Positions 23,245-35,176 of a DNA stretch of 64,000 nt are shown piece by piece. Source of the stretch: Triticum aestivum (lineage: Eukaryota; Streptophyta; Magnoliopsida; Poales; Poaceae); NCBI RefSeq assembly GCF_018294505.1, contig NC_057800.1, positions 473,157,037-473,221,036 on the forward strand. The letters are read 5' to 3'. Each line of letters starts with the position of its first letter. Positions within the stretch are counted from its first letter, which is position 1. A program made the position numbers and the translations under genes. The notes beneath the pieces were generated by a model. That model saw only the letters and a program-made list of their open reading frames with translations, searched no databases and had not been told where the DNA came from.

Positions 23245-23310
23245 TACTATAAATTAATTAATGAGGAGTTATTTGAAAAAAAAATCGAAACAGTACCCAC
23301 ACTAACGTGG

Positions 23311-23428
23311 ATTAGAGTGTGTGTGACATAATTAGTTATTTGAATTAGAGTGTGTGTCACGTAGTTAGTTATTTGAATTAGAGTGTGTGTCACGTAGTTA
23401 GTTATTTGAATTAGAGTGTGTGTCACGT
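23311..23428 (+). repeat. 33-bp tandem repeat, about 3.5 copies
   Basis: The unit contains TTAGAGTGTGTGTCACGTAG then TTAGTTATTTGAA. The copies are nearly identical, except that the first reads GACATAA where the others read CACGTAG. The 33-bp length keeps an 11-residue repeat open on the minus strand, which is not a gene. Confidence 0.9.
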
Positions 23429-23729
23429 AGCGATCTCCAATTCTAACGTGGATTTCGCATTTCACTGTATCCATGCTACTTTTTTAATACAAATTCATAT
23501 GTATATGATGAACACCATGGTAGTGAGAAAACTTTTGGATGGATTCAAACATATGACCTACAAAATAGCACAACAAACTGAGTCAATGTCAACTTTTCGA
23601 AACTTAGTATGGCACGAATTCGAAATAATTACCCGTATGCCTGGTCCTCGGTTCAAATCTTACAATGTACACCGAATTGAAACATCGATATTAAGTCTCG
23701 TACTATGTACATTCAAATGTTGTTTTTAG

Positions 23730-23747
23730 CCCCCCCCCCCCCCCCCC
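23730..23747 (+). repeat. 18-base C run
   Basis: An uninterrupted C homopolymer. Its length is a likely site of sequencing error. Confidence 0.9.
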
Positions 23748-24029
23748 GCACAAACCCTACATACTTCCTGTATCGGTCAATCTTCCTCTCCTAACCACCT
23801 TAGGAAGCTATCGGTTTCCAACACACGTTCATTCTTTCTCTCCATGTTTCGATCTCTTAGTCTCTCAACTACACAACCCCTTTTTCCACTCTGTTACCAA
23901 ATGTATTTACCTCACACACCCGCCATTGCACCCCATGCCGAGCTCTCTCTCTCCCCCCCTCTCCCTCTCACCCTCTCGCGCTAAATACATGCATTGCCTA
24001 TCTAGCCCCCCAACCTCTCGTGCATGCAC

Positions 24030-24720
24030 ACGCACGCACATTGTATATCTAGGTCACTCCCTCGAGACTGTCTCACTCTTTCTTCCACACGGCGGGCCAC
24101 ACTCGCTCAATCTCGCTCTCTTTATCTGAGTCTCGTTTAACCTTGTTTTCTTTCACACACAAATGATATATCTCCCTGTTCGGGCCTCGATCGACATACT
24201 CTATACTCTCTCACGCAGATTGTCTATCTAGGTCAGTCCATCCAAGCCGCCACCACTCTTTCGACCTCATGGTGGGCCACACTCACTCAATCTCTCTCTC
24301 TCACTCTCTCTCTCTCTCTCTCTCCGTATGTCTCGATTGACCTCGCTCTTTCTCGGACAAAAACGATATATCACCATGTTGAGCCCAATTCGACCTATTC
24401 ACATTGTATACTCTCTCACGCACATCGTCTATCTAGGTCACTCTCTCCAACCCGTCTCACTCTTTCGATCGCACGGCGACCCTATGTGATCGGTTGACCT
24501 TGCTTCCTCTCACGCACAAAATATATCTACACGTCTGTGACTGGATCATCTCTCAAGCTCTATCTTACAGCCCTCACCCTTGCCAAAAAGCTAAATCGGA
24601 CAATATCTCTCCAGAGCATATATATTTGTTCAATGAATGTCGGACCACACTCACTTTGTCTCTCTATCTATATGTCTCTCGATTGACCTCGCTTTCTCAC
24701 ACCGTATCTTCCATGCGTTG
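24030..24720 (+). repeat. CT-rich tandem repeat, about 3-4 units of ~190 bp
   Basis: Each unit carries CACGCACATTGT, CTATCTAGGTCA, CTCACTCTTTC, a GGCGGGCCACACTC-like block and TCTCGATTGACCTCGCT. Units begin near 24030, 24210, 24415 and, partially, 24640. A (CT)n run at 24291-24324 interrupts one. There is no credible gene; flanking 23750-24030 is CT-rich too. Confidence 0.75.
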
Positions 24721-24879
24721 AAGCTACTACCTCTCCATCCCTCGCAAAGCTGGAGCTATTTACATTGCGAGGGGCACTCCAACCTTGGATTAATTTGTGT
24801 AGGCATTTATTCCGGTCGGTTTAGATTATATTTTCGTAGCATTCGGCCCACAACTACTCCAATCATCGTAGCAGGTAAT

Positions 24880-26340
24880 TAAGCTATGGGGAGCACCAAA
24901 TATGAGCACCGGGGAGCCGTTGGATCGAAGATGCAGCGGCACACACGAGGCATGAATGTTTTATTTGCAAAAAAACCTTTGGAGAGTTAGGAAATTGCGC
25001 ATAATTACAAAGACTACTCCCAAGCCATTGGATCTCACTTCCAACGGTGTAAAAACTCGTATCACCATAGTATCTAAGCTGCGGGGTGGGTGTGATATTC
25101 TATGCCGCTGTCATTTTTGTTCGTAAACTTGCAAAAAACGTGTAACTCGTGTCGTTACTTGTCTAACCGCGCAAAGTGTTTGTTCAAAAAAACCATCCTA
25201 CACTGAAATATCGGAACAACACACGGGGGTCCCACTTGTCATTAATCAAATTTGGACCTAAAACTAACAAATCTGAAAGACGAGATTCGAACTGGCAACC
25301 TGGACTACAAAGCGTAAGTCGATAGCCTGAAAAAATGAACGGTTGTTGGCTTTGTCCCATAACTTGATTTTATACAGTACTTGCGTTGAGTAGAGTAGAG
25401 GGAGTGCCTCGTCAACACGTGCATGACCGTTATCTCACTTACTGGTGGGTCCCAGGTCTGCGATCTCAATCTCTCTTCTCTCCATCGTCTAACCTTTGCA
25501 CGGGCACACACGAAGAGCGGCGCTAGCTTGCCGTGGTGTTATTACAACTAAAAAAACTTGGAAAATAGAAGAATCGCCTAGAACAAGAGACGTTGTGGCT
25601 GGTCGAGACGGAGCTAACCACATCTATCCTCCATGCCATGTTTGCATGATGAAGCTGTGTGGCTAGTGGGGTGTTTTCAACCGACTGGCTGGGTCCCGAG
25701 GTCGAACCATAGGTACTCTACTACGTCTGATACAGTATATTTTTACACGCACATTTTTCCTCCGTGCCGAGACATGACACACCCTACCGCGCGATTTCGG
25801 GGTCCTCCCGGGTGGTGCACGCATATATTCTTCCTGACGTGGGACGCCCTACCGTGCGTTTTCTGGGTCCTCCTCGGTCGTAGCGCCGAAGCAAGTAAAT
25901 GAGTCGTCAAATCATGAAAGACCACCTTTCCCGCCGAGTACATCAGTGAAGCACGGTGGCTAGCTAGTTGGGCTAGTTCGACCGATTAGCTAGGCCGCCG
26001 CCACATTTGTTTTTTCACCCCTTTTTTATCTACTTGCCGGCAGGTAAATTTAAATATCCACCGCGGCGTTGCTCTGGTGTTTGGGTGCGGCAGGATTTTT
26101 AATTTTTTGATTGACGGGAGTAGGCGCGGCAGGATTTTTAATTTTTTTGATTGACGGGAGCAGGTGCGGCAGTAATTAGTCATGATGATCTGCCTATACC
26201 CACTGCTCCCTGATGTGAGAAGTCGTCGACTGGTACCGTGGTGAAAACCAAAAGATTCCCCGCTCCCTCCGCCTTCCCGTAGATTGCATTACCTTTCAAC
26301 CGTTTCGCCCCCTTTGCTTCCTCTCCCCATTGCTTCTACC
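24880..26340. other. CACTA-2 interior without a recognised gene
   Basis: No coding exon was recognised. From about 25640 to 25990 it contains the first of three related leader segments (GTCGTAGCGCCG, ATGAGTCGTCAAATCA). Near 26090-26170 the short unit GGCAGGATTTTTAATTTTTT is tandemly doubled. Confidence 0.5.
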
Positions 26341-26347
26341 TAGTGCC

Positions 26348-26830
26348 ATGGCGGCGTAGCAGATCATGGAGTCCGAGGTGAGGCTCCTGACACAGGAGCT
26401 CCATGCCAAGGATGCGGAGCTCAGGGCCAAGGACGTGGAGCTCCGTGAGCTCAAGGAGGAGAGGAGTGCCATGCTCCTCCGTTATGTGCGGGAGTTCACG
26501 GAGCTTCAAAAGCGGCAGGCGTCCACCACAAAGATGCTCGAGGCGTCGGCGGCGTTGCTGCAGAAAGCGGGAGATACGATAGGCCGTCAGGGGAGCCGGC
26601 TGGAGCGCGAGCGGGCCGATCATGATCAGGTCCAGGATCGCCTCAGCCACTTGGTGAACCAAGTTGCCATGCATGTGTTGCGGCTAGGCGATGCCTACCG
26701 TCGTGCTAGCATGACGATGCCGGCCATCGAGCTAAACCCTTTGCATGGGCATGTCCATGTCTCGGCGCAACATGACCGTTGGATCAAACTCAGACGGTGC
26801 AGATCAGTCACTGTTGCACAAAGCGTGTGG
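26348..26830 (+). pseudogene. Coiled-coil protein gene fragment with early stop
   Basis: A plausible start ATG at 26348 is followed by TAG in codon 4. The same frame then stays open from ATG 26366 for about 150 residues. The sequence is a regular charged heptad helix (LTQELHAKDAELRAKDVELR) followed by QVQDRLSHLVNQVAMHVLRL and a GLU/PRO segment. It lies just downstream of leader copy 1 (25640-25990). It resembles the N-terminal coiled coil of a larger protein, but the family is not recognised. It could still initiate at 26366. Nearby 26930-27010 repeats TGCACCCTTCATACACCCTG-like text. Confidence 0.4.
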
Positions 26831-27344
26831 GTGTGTTTGGTTGCATTCTCATCTCAATATAGTTGTTTCCTCTTCGTGTATTTTTGTCAACCTACTAGTG
26901 TGGACTCATGCACCCTTCATGCACTCTGCCAAACACCCAAAAGTGGGTCGAGAAGGGAACTTTTTCTCCCATCCTGTGCACCCTTCATACACCCTGCCTA
27001 ACACTATTCGTGCTTCATGTGGTTCATGTTTCGTGGAGTACTGTAGCACCGTACTCTCCGTGCGCTGTGGACCTAGTTCTGTTAACATTGATCTCACTGT
27101 CCATTCTCGACCGGATAGTCGAAAAAGCGGTACTTTGTTACATATAGGAGTAGTTGACATGCGCACAACATCATTTGTTATCGTCATATCTTACTACACT
27201 AGCAACAAGATTGTGTAGTACTGACGTATGAACCACTGCACATGCCTAGTAGTAGGAGCACTGTGTATGCCGTGTTTCGCACTCCTCCGTCGTAAGAGTG
27301 GAAACGCTTGTTGTAATCATTTTTTTTCTTCTGAAAAATAGTGG

Positions 27345-27590
27345 ACACGCTCTACCGTGCGGATCCTCCTCTAGCCATGCACTAAATTACTCACTTTCGC
27401 CGACGTGTGGGACAGCTAGCATCGGGGTCCACCAGCCATGCACTAAATTACTCCGTAGTAGAGTGACGGTAGACTACCCCGATCAAAGCGCCGCAGTAAT
27501 GCCCAATGAGCCATCAAATCACAAAACCCCCCTCCTTTCCAGCAGTAAGTTGGACGGACGAAGCAACCATCATTTCACTCTTCTCTCTCA
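27345..27590 (+). repeat. Leader segment copy 2 (promoter/5' region of the 171-codon gene)
   Basis: It contains GCGCCGCAGTAATGCCCAATG, ATCAAATCACAAA, CAGCAGTAAG and TGGACGGAC. The same elements in the same order occur at 38440-38520 and, more diverged, at 25880-25930. It lies immediately upstream of a 5' UTR intron and the start codon at 27762. Confidence 0.65.
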
Positions 27591-27761
27591 GCTTCGTCTC
27601 TACCCAACCCTCGCTTCTGCCTCATATTTTTCCTCATTTCTTCAAAAAAACCCGACCTGCTTCTGCCATTGTTCTTCTCTCCCAAAGAAGGAAAGGTGAG
27701 CGCATCAATGGGGTTTGTGATTATGGTTTCTTTTCTTTTATTTCTATTTGACAGTTTCTTG

Positions 27762-28828
27762 ATGGACGCTGGAGCACCGGCCGAAGTGATGTCTATGGCT
27801 CCGGCCAAAACCGTCGAGGCTCATGGTACGAAGAAGCGCAAGCACCCCGCCAAGACTACCGTAGACAAGCTCAAAGCCATCGCCCTGTCCAAGCCCCCCT
27901 CTCCGGGATCCCTCATTAAGCAAGTCCAGGTAATATCTCTTCTTGACGATCTTTTTCTCGATCTTGATCGTGTGTTTTCATCTAACACGCAGTACTAGTA
28001 CTAGTAGTACAACTTTCTGAGTGATCTTGCATGTGATTTTTGTGTGCCAAATGACGGTTCTAAATTCCTCTTTTGACCAAAACATGCGAGAGGTTGACAC
28101 TGATTTCTTATAGATTACTTTCAACTACTCCCTCTGTCCCAAATTTCTTGTCTTAGATTTTTCTAGATACGGATGTATCTAATACTAAAATGTGACTTGA
28201 TACATCCGTATCTAGACAAATCAAAGACATGAATTTTGGGACGGAGGGAGTACTTTATGAACATCAATGCTACCTTTTAAGAGGGTATATTTGCCTTAGT
28301 AACTTGTGTTATGGATATTGCATGTAATCCCTCTGCTCTCATGCCTTTGAAGACATGTTCTAGTGTCTTTGTTCACTCATTTCTGTGTGTATATGTAGTC
28401 ATATATGGAGTATGATATCGAAAATCATCTTATATTTCTGAACGGAGGTAGTAATAAAATATGGTTTCTGTTTGAATTAGAACCAGGTCCGCGGTGGAGA
28501 TGAAGTTCTCAAAGTCATGTCGTGTGAACTGGAAGACCTGATGATGAGTTCTACTGCTGAACTATCCAGCTGCTGTGTCCTTGTCGCCATGTGTCCTCAA
28601 CTAGTGTTTTCCTGTAGCATTTTTGTCAGGCGTGTTCTCGAGGCTGTACTTAACCACAACAATTTCCTGGTTGTGCCTTCGATTACGAAGGGTGTGGTTC
28701 TTGTAAAGCTTCCCAACAAATCTGATGCGGCCTGTCTTCATCATCATGTTTATGAGTGGAAAGACCACTCTGTTAGGTTCTCCAAGGTTGACAAGATGGT
28801 GATGGTGCATGTAGACATCTCACACTAA
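27762..28828 (+). CDS. Two-exon gene of unknown function, intact 171-codon frame
   Basis: Exon 1 is 27762-27929 (56 codons). The intron is 27930-28480 (GTAATA…TTAG). Exon 2 is 28481-28828, joined in phase 0, with stop TAA. A 5' UTR intron with GTGAGC donor (about 27695) and ACAG acceptor precedes the ATG. The N-terminal part is basic (GTKKRKHPAK, a possible nuclear signal) with Ala/Pro. The C-terminal part has a compact alternating pattern (VLEAVLNHNNFLVVPS, GVVLVKLP, HVYEWKDHSVRFSKV), compatible with a small beta/alpha domain such as an RRM-like fold. It has no recognised family motif. The Stowaway at 28128-28250 lies inside the intron. Expression is unknown. Confidence 0.5.
28128..28250. 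mobile_element. Stowaway MITE, 123 bp, in an intron
   Basis: It starts CTCCCTCTGTCCCAAATTTC, ends GAATTTTGGGACGGAGGGAG, and is flanked by TA (28126-28127, 28251-28252). The interior is an inverted repeat around TAGATACGGATGTATCTA. A short remnant of another element's 3' end (TTCTGAACGGAGGTAGTA) lies at about 28436-28453. Confidence 0.94.
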
Positions 28829-29860
28829 GTCCATGGCCTAGTGAGTTATGCGGGGTTCATCCCGTAGGTCGGTGGAAAAAAATAGTCTGCAGAGTTTAGT
28901 TAGTGCAACTTTGCTTGTCTGTAGTAAGTACTATTGTTCAGTACTTGATTTGTGTTTGTGAACCATGTATTGTTTATTAGTACTGCCACTTTTGGTGTGT
29001 CTTCAGTCCTGAGAACGGTCTATGTTAATGTCTGTCCACTCAATTCAGTTTGTATATTTTGAAGTGTCCGTATCATATTTTTTGTGAGGACGGTCTATCA
29101 ATTATGGTTACACTCCAATATATGTATGCATGCAGGGTTTATCGCACCCACCAGGATTTCCAGCCCCATGGATGTTCGGTCCATACGATTTGTCACGACC
29201 TTTGGACTGTCCTGCTTGTGGGAGTACGCGGGGCCCCTGCATGCCACGCATAGTTGAACGATCAATCTTCTATTTAGTACTTCAACATAGTGATTTCCTG
29301 GTAAGGATTCACTCGTGTCACATCAAGTAAATCTTATTGGTTTACTGTCTAAATCTTATTGATTTAATGTCATGTTTTCTTTCTTTTCCTGCAATTTTAC
29401 GATGCAGGTTTGGCCATGTGACATTCATCACAGAATAAACCGTTTGGTTTGCTCTACTATGGCTATTTTTGCAGGTTTCACTTCTTATGTCGTGTCAATA
29501 ACGAAGGCACTGTCATCACATATATTACTGGAAAAAATTGGATCAGTCTGTTGTGTGAGTACAAGCTGAATCCCTATGATGAACTGTAGTTTGGTCTAAC
29601 AAAAACGCCACAATTAGTCCTTCTCGCGTTTAAAAGAAATGAAGAAAAAGACTGGATCATGGTCACGGATCCTAGTCAAGTTAGAAAGCTGATCATAGCA
29701 GACCAGACACGATCGTCGCTGTCTCGCACAGATCAAGCACCGACAGTTGCTCTAGCACTGACAGCGGCAGCAGCTCAGTCCGATCCAGCTGAGGATTGGG
29801 CACCGACCGCGTCAGTGGATCAGTCTGATCTACCGGAGGATCGGGCATCGACACCGGCAC

Positions 29861-31427
29861 TGATACATCTCCAACGTATCTATAAGTTTTGATTGCTCCA
29901 TGCTATATTATCTACTGTTTTGGACTATATTGGGCTTTATTATCCACTTTTATATTACTTTTGGGACTAACCTATTAACCGGAGGCCCAGCCCAGAATTG
30001 TTGTTTTTTTGCCTATTTCAGTGTTTCGAAGAAACGGCATATCAAATGGAGTCCAAACGGAATAAAACCTTCGGGAACATGATTTTCTCACCGAACGTGA
30101 TCCAGGAGACTTGGACCCTGCTCCAAGGAACAAAAGAGGCGGTCACGAGGGTGGGGGCGCCCCCCCCTAGGGCGCGCCCCCTGCCTCATAGGCCCCTCGG
30201 AGCTCCACCGACGTACTCCTTCCTCCTATATATACCTACGTACCCCCAAACGAATAGAGACGGAGCCAAAAACCTAATTCCACCGCCGCAACTTTCTGTA
30301 TCCACGAGATCCCATCTTGGGGCCTATTTTGGAGCTCCGCCGGAAGAGGGCCGTCATCATGGAGGGCTTCTACATCATCATAGCCTCTTCGATGAAGTGT
30401 GAGTAGTTTACCTCAGACCTTCGGGTCCATAGTTAGTAGCTAGATGGCTTCTTCTCTCTCTTTGAATCTCAATACAAAGTTCTCCCCCTCTCTCGTGGAG
30501 ATCTATTCGATGTAATCTTCTTTTTGCGGTGTGTTTGTTGAGACCGATGAATTGTGGGTTTATGATCAAGTCTATCTATGAATAATATTTGAATCTTCTC
30601 TGAATTCTTTTATGTATGATTGGTTATCTTTGCAAGTCTCTTTGAATTATCCGTTTGGTTTGGCCAACTAGATTAGTAGTTCTTGGCATGGGAGAAGTGC
30701 TTAGCTTTGGGTTCGATCTTGCGGTGTCCTTTGCTAGTGACAGAAGGGGCAGCAAGGCACGTATTGCATCGTTGCCATCAAGGATAACAAGATGGGGTTT
30801 ATTTCATATTGCAAGAATTTATCTCTCTACATCATGTCATCTTGCTTAAAGCGTTACTCTGTTTTTAACTTAATACTCTAGATGCATGCTGGATAGCGGT
30901 CGATGAGTGGAGTAATAGTAGTATATGCAGAATCGTTTCGGTCTACTTATCACGGACGTGATGCCTATATACATGATCATGCCTAGATATTCTCATAACT
31001 ATGCTCAATTCTGTCAATTTCTCAACAGTAATTTGTTCACCCACCGTAGAATACTTATGCTCTTGAGAGAAGCCACTAGTGAAACCTATGGCCCCCGGGT
31101 CTATTCTCATCATATTAATCTCCATCACTTTAATCTTGCTTTGCTTTTTACTTTGCCTTTTACTTTTACTTTGCATCTTTATACCAAAAATACCAAAAAT
31201 ATTATATCTATCAGATCTCACTCTTGTAAGTGACCGTGAAGGGAATGACAACCCCTAATCGCGTTGGTTGCGAGTAGTTATCGTTTTGTGCAGGTACGAG
31301 GGACTTGAGTGTGGCCTCCTACTGGATTGATACCTTGGTTCTCAAAAACTGTGGGAAATACTTACGCTACTCTGCTGAATCATCCCTTCCTCTTCGGGGA
31401 AAACCAATGCAAGCTCAAGACGTAGCA
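29861..31427 (+). repeat. 5' LTR of the Sabrina-like element
   Basis: Direct repeat of 35177-36742, same orientation. It carries a TATA box at 30237-30244. The reverse copy at 1-963 belongs to the same family. Confidence 0.93.
30237..30244 (+). promoter_or_regulatory. TATA box in Sabrina-like LTR
   Basis: CCTCCTATATATACCTACG fits the transcription start region of this LTR family. An equivalent sits in the 3' LTR near 35541-35548. Confidence 0.65.
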
Positions 31428-31438
31428 AGAAGGATTTC

Positions 31439-31456
31439 TAGCGCCGTTGTCGGGGA
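31439..31456 (+). other. Primer-binding site, tRNA-Asp type
   Basis: TAGCGCCGTTGTCGGGGA lies 11 bases after the 5' LTR. It differs at two positions from the tRNA-Asp-complementary site TGGCGCCGTTGCCGGGGA used by Athila-type elements. This supports the Athila lineage. Confidence 0.75.
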
Positions 31457-31630
31457 GTCTACGCAAAAATTCAACATACCAAGTACCCATCACAATCCCT
31501 ATCTCTCGCATTACATTATTTGCCATTTGCCTCTCGTTTTCCTCTACCCCACTTCACCCTTGCCATTTTATTCGCCCTCTCTCTCTCTCTATCCTCCCTC
31601 TCTTTCTCTGTTTGCCTCTTTTCCCTCGTC

Positions 31631-32227
31631 ATGTCAGAACCAAAAAGAGTTGGGAGTTCTCTCCCAAGTTCTAGTGCTTTAGACAATCCTGCTATCTTAT
31701 CTAAACTCATGAATCGGAATGCTATAGAACAACTTGCCGGAGTTATCAATGGGAACCTTAGTAATTTTGATGAAGATGATTCTGGAATTTTTTGCTATTT
31801 ACTTGATGAATCCTTGAAAGATGCTCGGGATAGGCTGTTAAGGATCCGGGCTAGCTATGTACCCCAATATCAAATTGAGGTTTACTTAAAAAGCTTTTAT
31901 GTTGGGCTAGCCGCTTCGTTTAAACAAGTTTTAGATTCTACTTTCGAGGGGGGGTTTCTTGAAGGGGACCCCATAGATACCTATGAGAGGATGAAAACTA
32001 TATTTGGGCACCCCATTAATGAGAAAACTGAAATCACATCCCTCTTGCTTTCTCACCAAAACGAATCTATTAAAGAGATAAAGGCTAGCTTAGATACAAA
32101 CTTCCGTAACATACTTAATCTTTCTTCTACCATTAATTTCCATGTGCTTTCTCAAAATAGAAATATTAATTCTATAGATAGCAATCTTGCTCTTTCCTTT
32201 TCTAATAACAAAGATGGCAATACCTAG
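31631..32227 (+). CDS. gag: Gag-like ORF of the Sabrina-like element (truncated gag)
   Basis: An uninterrupted 198-codon frame starts at ATG 31631 (MSEPKRVGSS), about 200 bp after the LTR. It has an alpha-helical capsid-like segment (YQIEVYLKSFYVGLAASF; DPIDTYERM) comparable with Athila-type gag. It is far shorter than a full gag-pol, has no zinc knuckle, and ends before any protease. Downstream sequence to 35176 has no further pol domain. It stayed open while pol is missing, which suggests the family moves as a deletion derivative that may keep a gag function. Confidence 0.6.
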   Translation: MSEPKRVGSSLPSSSALDNPAILSKLMNRNAIEQLAGVINGNLSNFDEDDSGIFCYLLDESLKDARDRLLRIRASYVPQYQIEVYLKSFYVGLAASFKQVLDSTFEGGFLEGDPIDTYERMKTIFGHPINEKTEITSLLLSHQNESIKEIKASLDTNFRNILNLSSTINFHVLSQNRNINSIDSNLALSFSNNKDGNT

Positions 32228-33149
32228 ATCTATCCTCGATGTTATGCCTAGCTAGGGGCGTTAAACGATAGCGCTTGTTGGGAGGCAACCCAATTTTATT
32301 TTTATTCCTTGATTTTTGATCCTGTTTAGTAATAAATAAATTATTTAGCCTCTGTTTTGGTTGTGTTTTTTGTGTTTAATTAGTGTTTGTGCCAAGTAGA
32401 ACCGTTGAGAAGACTTGGGGAAAGTCTTGTTGAACTTGCTGTAAAAAACAGAAACTTTAGCGCTCACGAGAACTGCTGTCATTTTTATTTGAAGAGTGAT
32501 ATTTAGTTAATTATTTTTGCATATGATTAATAGATAAATTACTCACGTCCATCAATTTATTTTAGAATTTTTGGGGTTCCAGATCTTGCGCTAGCTACAG
32601 ATTACTACAGACTGTTCTGTTTTTGACAGATTCTGTTTTACGTGTGTTGTTTGCTTATTTTGATGAATCTATGGCTAGTAAAATAGTTTATAATCCATAG
32701 AGAAGTTGAAATACAGTAGGTTTAACACCAATATAAATAAATAATGAGTTCATTACAGTAACTTGAAGTGGTCTTTTGTTTTCTTTCGCTAACGGAGCTC
32801 ACGAGTTTTCTGCCTTAAGTTTTGTGTTGTGAAGTTTTCAAGTTTTGGGTAAGGATTTGATGGATTATGGAACAAGGAGTGGCAAGAGCCTAAGCTTGGG
32901 GATGCCCATGGAACCCCCAAGATAATCTAAGGACACCTAAAAGCCAAAGCTTGGGGATGCCCCGGAAGGCATCCCCTCTTTCGTCTACTTCTATCGGTAA
33001 CTTTACTTGGAGCTATATTTTTATTCACCAACATGATATGTGTTTTGCTTGGAGCGTCTTGTATTATTTGTGTCTTTGTTTGTTAGTGTTCCACAATCAT
33101 CCTTGCTGTACACACCTTTTGAGAGAACCATACATGAATTAAAATTTGA

Positions 33150-33365
33150 TAGAATGCTCTTTGTGCTTCACTTATATCTTTTGACCTAAGTAGTTTTGCT
33201 CTATGTGCTTCACTTATACCTTTTGATCTAAGTAGTTTTGCTCTATGTGCTTCACTTATATCTTTTGAGCTAAGTAGTTTTTCTCTATGTGCTTCACTTA
33301 TATCTTTTGAGCTATGTAATTTTTCTCTATATGCTTCACTTAGATCTTTTAGAGCACGGTGGTGG
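33150..33365 (+). repeat. 51-bp tandem repeat inside the Sabrina-like element
   Basis: About four copies of a unit with TGCTTCACTTATATCTTTTG and A(G/C)CTAAGTAGTTTTNCTCTATG. The minus strand keeps an open 17-residue repeat (SKDISEAHREKLL) that is not a gene. The rest of 32228-35176 is non-coding. It includes a GGGGATGCC motif seen at 32899, 32951 and 35168, and an A-rich stretch near 34300-34400. Confidence 0.85.
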
Positions 33366-35176
33366 ATTTGTTTTAAAGAAACTATTGATCTCTCATGCTT
33401 CACTTAAATTATTTTGAGAGTCTCTTAATAGCATGGTAATTTTCTTAATAATAATATGCTTGGTATTCAAGATTTGTGAAACTTTCTTTTGGGTGTGTTG
33501 AATGCTAATAAAAGATTGAAGCATGATAATTGTTTTGAGATATGGAGGTGATAATATTAAAGTCATGCTAGTTGAGTAGTTGTGAATTTAAAGAATACTT
33601 GTGTTGAAGCTTGTGATTCCCGTAGCATGAACGTATGGTGAACCGTTATGTGATGAAGTCGGAGCATGATTTATTTATTGATTGTCTTCCTTATGAGTGG
33701 CGGTCGGGGACGAGTGATGGTCTTTTCCTACCAATCTATCCCCCTAGGAGCATGCGCGTAATGCTTTGCCTTGATAACTTCTAGATTTTTGCAATAAGTA
33801 TATGAGTTCTTTATGACTAATGTTGAGTCCATGGATTATATGCACTCTCACCCTTCCACCTTTGCTAGCCTCTCTAATACCGCGCACCTTTCGCCGGTAT
33901 CATACACCCACCATATACCTTCCTCAAAACAGCCACCATACCTACCTATTATGGCATTTCCATAGCCATTCCGAGATATATTGCCATGCAACTTTCCACC
34001 GTTCTGTTTATTATGACACACTCCATCATTGTCATACTGCTAGCATGATCATGTAGTTGACATCATATTTGTGGCAAAGCCATCGTTCATAATTCTTTCA
34101 TACATGTCACTCTTGATTCATTGCATATCCCGGTACACCGTCGGAGGCATTCATATAGAGTCATATCTTGTTCTAAGTATCAAGTTGTAATTGTTGAGTT
34201 GTAAGAAAAATAAAAGTGTGATGATCATCATATTAGAGCATTGTCCCAATGAGGAAAGAATGATGGAGACTATGATTCCCCCACAAGTCGGGATGAGACT
34301 CTGGACAAAAAATAAATAAAAGACGCCAAAGAAGCCCAAAAAAAGAGGCCATAAAAAGAGAAAAGGCCCAAATAAAAAAATAAAAATAAAAAAAAGAGAG
34401 AAAAAGAGAGAAGGGACAATGTTACTATCCTTTTACCACACTTGTGCTTCAAAGTAGCACCATGATCTTCATAGTAGAGAGTCTCTCATGTTATCACTTT
34501 CATATACTAGTGGGAATCTTTCATTATAGAACTTGGCTTGTATATTCCAATGATGGGCTTCCTCAAAATTGCCCTAGGTCTTCATGAGCAAGCAAGTTGG
34601 ATGCACACCCACTTAGTTTCTTTTTGAGCTTTCATATACTTATAGCTCTAGTGCATCCATGGCATGGCAATCCCTACTCACTCACATTGATATCTATTGA
34701 TGGGCATCTCCATAGCCCGTTGATACGCCTAGTTAATGTGAGACTATCTTCTCCCTTTTTGTCTTCTCCACAACCACCATTCTATTCCACCTATAGTACT
34801 ATGTCCATGGCTCATGCTCATGTATTGCGTGAAGATTGAAAAAGTTAGAGTATGAAACAATTGCTTGGCTTGTCATCGGGGTTGTGCATGATTTAAATAT
34901 TTTGTCTGGTGAAGATAGAGCATAGCCAGACTATATGATTTTGTAGGGATAACTTTCTTTGGCCATGTTATTTTGAGAAGACATAATTGCTTTGTTAGTA
35001 TGCTTGAAGTATTATTATTTTTATGTCAATATAAACTTTTGTCTTGAATCTTTCTAATCTGAATATTCATATCACAATTAAGAAGATTTGCATTGAAATT
35101 ATGCCAAGTAGCACTCCGCATCAAAAATTCTCTTTTTATCAATTACCGACGAGCAGGAATTCAGCTTGGGGATGCC

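Noticed and set aside
23247..23474. Repeat-containing minus-strand ORF (11-residue repeat)
   Set aside because: It is a by-product of a 33-bp tandem repeat whose length is a multiple of three.
33083..33403. Minus-strand ORF with 17-residue repeats
   Set aside because: It is a 51-bp non-coding tandem repeat in the Sabrina-like interior, opposite to the element's direction.
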